Assembly: GCA_903894655.1 (NCBI GenBank)
Contig: CAITQY010000721.1
Coordinates: 1-5,273, forward strand
Direction: 5' to 3'
Length of the DNA: 5,273 bases
Source of the DNA: an uncultured Gemmatimonadota bacterium
Lineage (GTDB): Bacteria > Gemmatimonadota > Gemmatimonadetes > Gemmatimonadales > Gemmatimonadaceae
In this document: positions 1 through 4,891 of the stretch, piece by piece
Layout: each line of letters starts with the position of its first letter
How positions within the stretch are numbered: the first letter of the stretch is position 1
Position numbers and translations under genes: made by a program
The notes under the pieces: model-generated
What the model was told of the DNA's origin: nothing
The model's database searches: none
What the model saw: only the letters and a program-made list of their open reading frames with translations

Positions 1-603
1 GGCAACGATCTCGCGAAGTCGCTGGCGGTGCCCGTGCATCATGTGAAGCGAATGGCGGCGCATGTGGCCGCCGGCGCCACGCGTCATATCGACGTCGGCT
101 TCGTGAACGACGTCCCCTTCGTGAATGCCGCTGGCTTCGGCTTCGATGTGGAGGTACTCGAACGCATGCGTACGCCCGGGCTGCTGCGTGGCACCGCCGC
201 GTACGTCAGCACGGCGCTCGGCGCGTTGTTCGGCTATCGCGGCTTCCGTGTGAGCACGGCGAGCGACTCCGCGTTCATGAGCCGAAAGCTCATGATAGTC
301 TTCGCCAACGGCCGCTGCTTTGGCGGAGCCTTCCGGATTGCGCCACAGGCGAGGCTCGATGACGGTGCGCTCGATTGCGTCACGATTCACGATCTCGCGC
401 CCTGGGCGCGGGTCCCGTTGTTCGCGCGCGCGATCCGTGGCACCCATCTCTCGTCGCCCCATGTGGCGTTCCATCGCGATGGCCACTTTCTCCTGCGATT
501 CGATTCGCCGCCGATGTTCGAGACCGATGGCGAGTTGCAGCAGGCCGCCTCGTGCGAGCTGTCGGTACGCGTCCGCGCCGGCGCCCTCACGGTCATCGCG
601 TAG
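1..603 (+). CDS. Diacylglycerol kinase / YegS-BmrU family lipid kinase, C-terminal part (5' end outside window)
   Basis: Frame 1 is open from the first base to a TAG stop, giving 200 visible residues. The first residues read GNDLAKSLAVP, the end of the GTGNDfA nucleotide-binding motif of the DAGK catalytic domain, so roughly the first third of the protein is missing. Further family signatures follow in order: FVNAAGFGFDVEV (residues 36-48), an ANGRCFGGAFRIAP block (about 103-116) followed by ARLDDGALD (about 117-125), and FETDGE near residue 174, which matches the conserved vDGE of the C-terminal beta-sandwich. The family phosphorylates diacylglycerol or related lipids with ATP at the inner face of the membrane, usually as a soluble or peripheral protein. 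The exact lipid substrate cannot be told from sequence. The usual third glycine of the GGG block is alanine here, a small variation. An internal ATG at position 28 is not the true start, because conserved sequence precedes it. The family call is secure; the substrate is not. Confidence 0.93.
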   Translation, partial: GNDLAKSLAVPVHHVKRMAAHVAAGATRHIDVGFVNDVPFVNAAGFGFDVEVLERMRTPGLLRGTAAYVSTALGALFGYRGFRVSTASDSAFMSRKLMIVFANGRCFGGAFRIAPQARLDDGALDCVTIHDLAPWARVPLFARAIRGTHLSSPHVAFHRDGHFLLRFDSPPMFETDGELQQAASCELSVRVRAGALTVIA

Positions 604-606
604 CCA

Positions 607-662
607 CGTGCGGGAGGCCCCCACGCAGAACACGCCGCCACCGGAATCCCGGTGACGGCGTG
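607..662 (+). terminator. Two tandem hairpins after the lipid kinase gene; possible terminator without a T-tract
   Basis: Four bases after the kinase stop, 607-625 can fold as a small hairpin (4 + 3 base pairs around a C-C mismatch, 3-nt loop). Six bases later, 631-644 and 649-662 form a 14-bp stem with one C-A mismatch (638 with 655) and the 4-base loop AATC. The position directly after a gene end suggests transcript termination or 3'-end protection. No run of T follows on either strand, so it is not a canonical intrinsic terminator. Read on the opposite strand the mismatch becomes a G-U pair, so the hairpin is slightly better there, but no gene is seen on that strand. The structure is visible in the sequence; the function is inferred. 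Confidence 0.4.
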
Positions 663-790
663 TGCGCGCCCCTCCACGAAGCACGTCCTACAACGCCCTG
701 CGCATTTCGACCTACGGCTTCCTGCGCCTCCCTACATGATCGTGCGTGCACGGCATACTGTTAGCAGGGATCGTGCCACGCCGAATCGTC
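663..790. other. Non-coding stretch with no recognised element
   Basis: This is the middle of the 314-base gap between the lipid kinase and the peroxiredoxin. I see no conserved protein in any frame, no tRNA-like cloverleaf, no tandem repeat and no convincing promoter. The reading frames that cross it are continuations of frames overlapping the flanking genes and carry arginine/proline-rich translations typical of GC-rich shadow frames. Confidence 0.5.
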
Positions 791-792
791 CG

Positions 793-818
793 GTTTCCGG
801 TCGAAATCGCCCGGAAAC
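793..818. repeat. Perfect 8-bp inverted repeat (GTTTCCGG / CCGGAAAC) upstream of the peroxiredoxin
   Basis: The arms at 793-800 and 811-818 are exact reverse complements with a 10-base spacer (centre-to-centre 18 bp, near two helical turns). The repeat sits 100 bases upstream of the peroxiredoxin start and immediately before an AT-rich island (820-834) that stands out in this GC-rich region. The arrangement could be a dimeric regulator site. Alternatively, the right arm may matter because it contains the GGAAAC of the candidate promoter described separately. It could also fold as a hairpin in RNA. Confidence 0.45.
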
Positions 819-842
819 GTTATTTTAGACAAAAGCGTTGTC
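813..842 (+). promoter_or_regulatory. Candidate ECF-sigma-type promoter for the peroxiredoxin gene
   Basis: GGAAAC at 813-818 is followed after 17 bases by CGTTGTC at 836-842. This resembles the general pattern of extracytoplasmic-function sigma factor promoters, in which a GGAAC/TGAAAC-like -35 is followed 16-18 bases later by a CGT/GTC-like -10. The spacer is AT-rich. Transcription would begin near 848-850, leaving a 5' leader of roughly 70 bases before the start codon at 918. A stress-responsive ECF promoter would fit an exported peroxiredoxin. The match is by eye against a loose consensus. A housekeeping-type -10 (TATTTT at 821-826) also lies here but has no acceptable -35 at the right distance. 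Confidence 0.35.
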
Positions 843-907
843 CTCACGCGTGGTCAGCGACCCGTCTCCATGCAGGGACACCCGCCGCCTCGCCGTCCAT
901 TCCTTCC

Positions 908-911
908 GGAG
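908..911 (+). promoter_or_regulatory. Ribosome binding site GGAG that fixes the peroxiredoxin start
   Basis: GGAG is six bases before the ATG at 918, the best Shine-Dalgarno match in the window. It favours 918 over the in-frame ATG at 870. The signal peptide that begins right after 918 supports the same choice. Confidence 0.75.
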
Positions 912-917
912 TTTTCG

Positions 918-1502
918 ATGTCCATTCGCTCGCGTGCCGCTCGCTTCGTCGTGGTGCTCGCCGTTGCCGCAATCGCCCCGTCCAGCGTGGGTGCGCAGGT
1001 GGCGCCTGCCGCGGCCCTTACGCCGCTCAAGGTCGGCGAGATGGCGCCGGACTTCACGGTGACGGTCGTTACGGCGGCCGGCGTGGCCGCCAAACCGTTC
1101 AAGCTCTCCGAGCACAAGGGCGAAACGGTGGTGCTGGCCTTCTTCCCGAAGGCGCGCACCCGCGGGTGCACCGTGCAGATGGAGTCGTATCGCGACCAGT
1201 ACGCGGAGACGTTCAAGGGCGGGAAGAAGGTCACGCTCGTGGGCGTCAGCATCGACAGCGACACCGCGCTCATCTCATGGGCCAACGACGCGAAGTTCCC
1301 GTTCCATTTCGCCGCCGACACCGACCGTAATGTCGGCGTGACGTACGGCGCGAACGGGGGCACCGGCTTCCACAAGCGCACGCTGTACGTGATCGATCCG
1401 ACCGGCAAGATTTCCTACGTGACGGCGTCGTTCAACCAGATGTCGGCGGACGCATACACTGAACTCGGCAACGCCATCGTGCAGGCCGGCAGCTCGCACT
1501 AA
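918..1502 (+). CDS. Exported single-cysteine peroxiredoxin (AhpC/TSA, BCP-like)
   Basis: The 194-residue protein belongs to the thioredoxin-fold AhpC/TSA peroxiredoxins, which reduce hydrogen peroxide or organic hydroperoxides through a peroxidatic cysteine. Residues 1-26 form a Sec-type signal peptide: a basic start (RSRAAR), a hydrophobic core (about 10-20) and a likely cleavage after VGA at 26, so it should act in the periplasm or outside the inner membrane. The mature domain shows APDFTV (43-48) and FFPKARTRGCT (75-85), matching the Px(3)Tx(2)C active site with T81 and peroxidatic C84. R154, just before the LYVIDPTGK strand (156-164), fits the conserved active-site arginine. C84 is the only cysteine. 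The resolving cysteine that many BCP proteins carry five residues later is glutamate E89, so the protein appears to be 1-Cys and must be reduced by an external thiol partner not seen here. The start at 918 is chosen for its GGAG and signal peptide. Glycerate kinase follows after 34 bases and may be co-transcribed. Confidence 0.92.
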   Translation: MSIRSRAARFVVVLAVAAIAPSSVGAQVAPAAALTPLKVGEMAPDFTVTVVTAAGVAAKPFKLSEHKGETVVLAFFPKARTRGCTVQMESYRDQYAETFKGGKKVTLVGVSIDSDTALISWANDAKFPFHFAADTDRNVGVTYGANGGTGFHKRTLYVIDPTGKISYVTASFNQMSADAYTELGNAIVQAGSSH

Positions 1503-1536
1503 GCGACGGAGTCGGAACGCGCGCGTCGGTACGCTC

Positions 1537-2997
1537 GTGAACTCCACGGAACATCCCCGCGCCCTGCTCGCGGCACTCTATCGTGCCGCGGTGCAGGGCG
1601 CGGCGCCGTTTCCCCGCACACGCGACGCCGTGCACGCGTGGTTTGCGGCGCGCCCGTCGTTGCCGGCAGATGCGCCGGTGTATGTGATCGCACTCGGGAA
1701 AGCGGCGCCAGCCATGATGGCGGGCGCGCTCGACGCCCTTCGACAACTGCAGCGCACGGCAGAGGGTGGCCTCGTGGTGGCCGCGCACGAACCGAAGCGC
1801 GGTGAAGTGGGCAGCGACCTACCGCCGCACATCCCGCTCATGGTCGGTGATCATCCCGTGCCGGGTCCAGCGTCGCTCGACGCCGCCGACGCGCTCGAGG
1901 ATCTCGCGCACCGCATCGATGACGGCAGTATCGTGCTCGTCCTGCTCTCCGGCGGCACCACCTCGCTGTGCGCGGCGCCCATCGCCACGTTGTCGCAGGC
2001 CGTCGGTGACGCGGATCGCGCCCAGTCGCACGTGGCAAATCTCGCCGAAACGCTACTCGAGTCCGGGCTCGCCATTCACGAGATGAATGCAATTCGTCGT
2101 CGCGTGCTGCGCTGGGGCGCGGGACGCCTCGCCGTCAGTCTCGTGCAGCACGGCGCCGAGCACGTGCCGGTGTTCGCCATCTCCGACGTGATCGGCGATG
2201 ATCCGGCGGTCATCGGCTCCGGCCCCTGCTCGCCCGACCCCCTCGACGACGCCACTTTTCTGGCACTGCTCGACGCGCATGAAATGCGCGCCCGTGTGGA
2301 GCGCGTAATGGGAACCGTGCTGGGCCTCGAAGGGGCCGGCCACCCGCCGGGCGTACCGCCGCGTGATCACCCCGCGTTCGCGCGTGTGGGCTACACGCTG
2401 GTCGCGCGCAACGCCGATGCCGTGCAGGCGTTGGCCAGCGAAGCGCGCGCCCTCGGCATCGCCCAGGTCGTCGTACAACAGGCGCCGCTGGAAGGCGACG
2501 CGGCAGCACTGGGCGATCAGCTGGCCCGGCTCGCGGTCCAGGCCGCGCCCAACGTACAGGGCGATACGCTGGTGGTGTGTGGCGGCGAGCCCGTGGTACA
2601 TCTGCGCGACACCACTGATCGGGCGATGTCGCGCAGTGACGACGAATCGCTGGACGTGGCCTGGTCCGATGAGCCGCTCCGCGGCGGCCGCATGCAGGTG
2701 CTCGCCCTGGCGGCGGCGCTGGCGCTCGAGGAGGCGGCAAGCCACGGCGACGCGCGCGCGTGGAAAATCACCGTGATGGCCGCCGGTACCGACGGCCGAG
2801 ACGGGCCCACCGACGCGGCGGGTGCCATCGTGGATGCCGCCGTGCCCGCGCTGGCCCGACGAGCCGGCCGCATCCCTGAAGACGACCTCAGTACCGGCCG
2901 ATCGTGGTTCCCACTCGACGTGGCCGACGCCCTGCTGCGCCCCGGCCCCACCGGCACCAATGTCATGGACGTCGTCGCACTGTTGATCCGCGCGTAA
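1537..2997 (+). CDS. Glycerate 2-kinase, GckA/TtuD (MOFRL) family
   Basis: This 486-residue cytoplasmic enzyme should phosphorylate D-glycerate with ATP to 2-phosphoglycerate, feeding glycerate from glyoxylate, tartrate or serine breakdown into glycolysis. Family motifs occur in order: IALGKAAPAM (51-60, K55), HPVPGP, LLSGGTTSL (136-144), ISDVIGDDPAVIGSGP (215-230, D217), CGGE (348-351), GGRMQ (383-387, R385), TDGRDGPTDAAG (418-429) and GPTGTNV (470-476) close to the C-terminus. It is slightly longer than usual. About 25 acidic residues (357-381) separate GGE from GGR, where family members normally have a short linker. The block that usually reads N-x-V-R-K-H-L-S-x-I-K-G-G is NAIRRRVLRWGAG here, losing the lysines and one glycine, and GGRNQ is GGRMQ. 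The GTG at 1537 is the first possible start in frame after the peroxiredoxin stop. No good ribosome binding site precedes it; a GGAG at 1508-1511 is too far away. The family is secure, the precise activity slightly less so. Confidence 0.9.
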   Translation: MNSTEHPRALLAALYRAAVQGAAPFPRTRDAVHAWFAARPSLPADAPVYVIALGKAAPAMMAGALDALRQLQRTAEGGLVVAAHEPKRGEVGSDLPPHIPLMVGDHPVPGPASLDAADALEDLAHRIDDGSIVLVLLSGGTTSLCAAPIATLSQAVGDADRAQSHVANLAETLLESGLAIHEMNAIRRRVLRWGAGRLAVSLVQHGAEHVPVFAISDVIGDDPAVIGSGPCSPDPLDDATFLALLDAHEMRARVERVMGTVLGLEGAGHPPGVPPRDHPAFARVGYTLVARNADAVQALASEARALGIAQVVVQQAPLEGDAAALGDQLARLAVQAAPNVQGDTLVVCGGEPVVHLRDTTDRAMSRSDDESLDVAWSDEPLRGGRMQVLALAAALALEEAASHGDARAWKITVMAAGTDGRDGPTDAAGAIVDAAVPALARRAGRIPEDDLSTGRSWFPLDVADALLRPGPTGTNVMDVVALLIRA

Positions 2998-3026
2998 CGA
3001 GGTCCGGCAACGCGGCGAACGGGGAA

Positions 3027-3041
3027 CGGTCGGTCCGACCG
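3027..3041. promoter_or_regulatory. 15-bp inverted repeat (CGGTCGG-T-CCGACCG), candidate operator
   Basis: Two perfect 7-bp arms (3027-3033 and 3035-3041) flank a single central T. The site lies 30 bases after the glycerate kinase stop and 85 bases before the TetR-type start. A one-base centre cannot form a hairpin with all seven pairs, so a protein-binding site is more natural than a terminator. TetR-family operators are often near-perfect palindromes of about this size. It differs in sequence from the palindrome at 3103-3114, so both need not bind the same protein. Confidence 0.4.
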
Positions 3042-3091
3042 CCGCCGATTCCCTCGACCTCACATTCTGAAATCTTGACGGCCGCGTCACA

Positions 3092-3120
3092 TTGTCGAGG
3101 TCCCGCTCGAGCGGTATCGT
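3092..3120 (+). promoter_or_regulatory. Candidate promoter of the TetR-type gene with a 12-bp palindrome in its spacer
   Basis: TTGTCG at 3092-3097 (-35-like, 4 of 6 against TTGACA) and TATCGT at 3115-3120 (-10-like, 4 of 6 against TATAAT) are separated by exactly 17 bases. The perfect palindrome CCGCTCGAGCGG fills 3103-3114, the spacer half next to the -10. A dimeric repressor bound there would block RNA polymerase. The -10 ends five bases before the ATG at 3126, so transcription would begin at or within a base or two of the start codon and the mRNA would be leaderless or nearly so. That agrees with the absence of a ribosome binding site. The elements are directly visible; their function is inferred. 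Confidence 0.45.
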
Positions 3121-3125
3121 TGCCT

Positions 3126-3923
3126 ATGCCCGCCAAACGCGCGTCCCGTCCCGCCGCCCGCGAGACCTCACCGGCAGCCTCACCGCCAGCCTCGGCACAG
3201 ACCCCCGTGTCGCCGCCGCCCGCCGACGCCGAGTCACCGGACGCCTACCGGCGGAGGCCCCGTCAGTCCCGGGGACAGGCCCGCGTGGAACTGCTCCTCG
3301 ATGCGGCAGCGACCGTGATCGCCGAGCAGGGGCTGCACGCCGCGACCGCCGAAGCGATCGCCCTCAAAGCCCGCACCGCCAAGGGATCGCTGTATCAGTT
3401 TTTCCCGAACCGCGACGCCGTGCTGGCGGCGCTGGCGTTGCGCTACGCCGACGAAATGCGCGCGATTCACGAGCGCGCCTTCCCGATCGATCCGCACGGC
3501 TTGCCCCTCGACCGACTGATCGATCGCATCGTGAAACCGCTGGCCGAGTTCCACGACACGCACCCCGCCTTCCGTCGTGTCTTCGCCACCGTCGAGGGCC
3601 CCGGGGACGACACCCGGTCGGCCCCCACGCGCCTGCGAGCGCAGCTGTTCGACTCGTTCGTCGACCGGCTCGATGTGCTCTTCTCCGCGCGGAACCCGAA
3701 GCTCGCCACCCGCGATCGGCGCCGCGTTGCGCTCGTGGCCGCGACGCTCGGACAGTCGCTGCTGGCGCGTCGCGGACGAGCCGTGGCCGCCGAAAAGAAA
3801 CCGTTGCTCGACGACCTGCGGCGCATTCTGCTGGCCTACCTCCAGCCGGTGCTCGAGCCGCCCGTGGTCAAGGCGAAAGCGGACCGCAAGGCCGAACCCA
3901 AGCCAACCGCGAAAAAACGGTGA
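3126..3923 (+). CDS. TetR/AcrR-family transcriptional regulator, likely repressor of the downstream agmatine genes
   Basis: The 265-residue protein has a TetR-type N-terminal helix-turn-helix domain at about residues 50-100: RVELLLDAAATVIAEQG, then TAEAIALKARTAKGSLYQFF followed by PNRDAVL, matching the family pattern IA..AGVs.gtlY.hFp.Kd.L. The rest (about 105-240) is predicted helical and would form the ligand-binding and dimerisation domain; it has no recognisable ligand signature. Two features are unusual. A 49-residue N-terminal extension is basic at first (MPAKRASRPAAR) and then rich in Ala, Pro and Ser, and the last 17 residues contain six lysines and two arginines. The frame stays open upstream to 2904, but those residues lie inside or beside the glycerate kinase gene and look non-native. 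A GTG at 3207 is an alternative start that would remove 27 residues, with no ribosome binding site. The ATG at 3126 is preferred from the adjacent promoter candidate. aguB begins 44 bases downstream in the same direction, and P. aeruginosa AguR is a TetR-family repressor of aguBA, so agmatine or N-carbamoylputrescine is a plausible inducer. Confidence 0.85.
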   Translation: MPAKRASRPAARETSPAASPPASAQTPVSPPPADAESPDAYRRRPRQSRGQARVELLLDAAATVIAEQGLHAATAEAIALKARTAKGSLYQFFPNRDAVLAALALRYADEMRAIHERAFPIDPHGLPLDRLIDRIVKPLAEFHDTHPAFRRVFATVEGPGDDTRSAPTRLRAQLFDSFVDRLDVLFSARNPKLATRDRRRVALVAATLGQSLLARRGRAVAAEKKPLLDDLRRILLAYLQPVLEPPVVKAKADRKAEPKPTAKKR

Positions 3924-3967
3924 CCCCGCCACGTTGCCCCCGGCCCCCGTATCGATGACTTTTCGGC

Positions 3968-4891
3968 ATGGCCAACGTCGTGAACATCGGTGTCATTCAG
4001 GACACCGCCTCGGATGATCTCGCCAGCAACGTGACGCGCGCGGTAACGCGTGTACGCGAGGCCGCCGCGCGAGGCGCACAGATCATCTGTTTGCAGGAGC
4101 TCTTCAACGCACCGTACTTCTGCAAGAGCGTGAAGCCCGAGCGGTTTGACATCGCCGAGCCGGCCGACGGCCCGACGGTGCACACGTTTCAGGCCCTCGC
4201 CAAGGAACTCGACGTCGTCATCGTCGTGCCCTTCTACGAGCGTGAGGCGGCGGGGCTCTATCGCAACTCCGCCACCGTGATCGATGCCGACGGCAGCGTG
4301 CTCGGCACGTATCGCAAGATGCACATCCCGCACGACCCGCTCTTCGAAGAGAAGTACTACTTCGCGCCCGGTGACGTGACCGGCGATCTGCGGCACGATG
4401 CGCATCCCGGCATCAACGGCTTCCGCGTATGGCGCACCAAGTACGCCGACATCGGGGTGCTGATCTGCTGGGATCAGTGGTATCCGGAGGCGGCGCGTAT
4501 CACCGCCCTGCTAGGCGCGCAGATCCTGTTCTACCCCACGGCCATCGCCTGGCATCCCGGCGAGAAGGCCACGTTCGGCGACGCGCAGGTTGACGCGTGG
4601 CGCACCGCGCAGCGCGCCCACGCGATCGCCAACGGCGTGTTCGTGGCGTCGCCGAATCGCGTCGGCTTCGAGCCCGAGCCCGGCACCGACGGTCTCGAGT
4701 TCTTCGGGCAGTCGTTCATCGCCGATCCGTTCGGCCGATATCTCGCGCAGGCCGGTACGGCGCCGGAGATTCTCGTCGCCGCCTGCGACCTCGGCCTGAT
4801 CGAGGACACGCGTCGCAATTGGCCGTTCCTGCGTGATCGCCGCATTGACACGTACGGCCCGATTACGCAGCGCTGGCTGGCCGGTCGTTGA
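3968..4891 (+). CDS. aguB: N-carbamoylputrescine amidase (carbon-nitrogen hydrolase)
   Basis: The 307-residue cytoplasmic enzyme of the nitrilase superfamily hydrolyses N-carbamoylputrescine to putrescine, carbon dioxide and ammonia, the second step of the agmatine route to putrescine. The Glu-Lys-Cys triad is intact: E44 in CLQELF, K117 in YRKMHIPHD and C167 in LICWDQWYPE. The blocks that set AguB apart from other nitrilases are also present, including YFAPGD, LFYPTAIAWHPGEK (about 180-193), the AWRTAQRAHAIANGVFV stretch, NRVGFE, and GQSFIADPFGR near residue 250. Length and ends match the family. The ATG at 3968 begins just before the first beta strand (VVNIGVIQD), as expected. Only 44 bases separate it from the TetR-type gene, and no strong promoter or ribosome binding site is visible there, so it may be transcribed with that gene. 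The agmatine deiminase gene overlaps its last bases, which supports the specific substrate call. Confidence 0.94.
   Translation: MANVVNIGVIQDTASDDLASNVTRAVTRVREAAARGAQIICLQELFNAPYFCKSVKPERFDIAEPADGPTVHTFQALAKELDVVIVVPFYEREAAGLYRNSATVIDADGSVLGTYRKMHIPHDPLFEEKYYFAPGDVTGDLRHDAHPGINGFRVWRTKYADIGVLICWDQWYPEAARITALLGAQILFYPTAIAWHPGEKATFGDAQVDAWRTAQRAHAIANGVFVASPNRVGFEPEPGTDGLEFFGQSFIADPFGRYLAQAGTAPEILVAACDLGLIEDTRRNWPFLRDRRIDTYGPITQRWLAGR

Noticed and set aside
870..917. Earlier in-frame ATG of the peroxiredoxin
   Set aside because: It would add 16 Pro/Arg-rich residues in front of an otherwise normal signal peptide, and the GGAG at 908-911 points to 918.
746..1330. Plus-strand open frame crossing the gap and the peroxiredoxin in another frame
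   Set aside because: The translation is Arg/Gly-rich and without motifs, and most of it overlaps the peroxiredoxin, which is secure in its own frame.
854..1408. Minus-strand open frame opposite the peroxiredoxin
   Set aside because: Its translation has no family motif and the + strand carries a clear signal peptide and peroxiredoxin active site, so this is a shadow frame.
3075..3080. TTGACG as a -35 element before the TetR-type gene
   Set aside because: There is no -10-like hexamer 16-18 bases downstream; the pair at 3092-3097 and 3115-3120 fits far better.
2053..3090. Long open frame on the minus strand (345 codons) opposite the glycerate kinase
   Set aside because: It is antisense to a gene with a full set of family motifs, and its translation is rich in Arg, Gly and His without any recognisable domain. 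In GC-rich DNA such shadow frames are expected.
2998..3103. Direct repeat CGAGGTCC at 2998-3005 and 3096-3103, with the inverted GACCTC at 3056-3061
   Set aside because: Eight-base repeats are likely to occur by chance in a GC-rich gap of this size, and the spacing suggests no specific function.
2904..3125. Upstream extension of the TetR-type reading frame
   Set aside because: The extra residues overlap the end of the glycerate kinase gene and the palindromic regulatory gap, and they look like non-coding translation.
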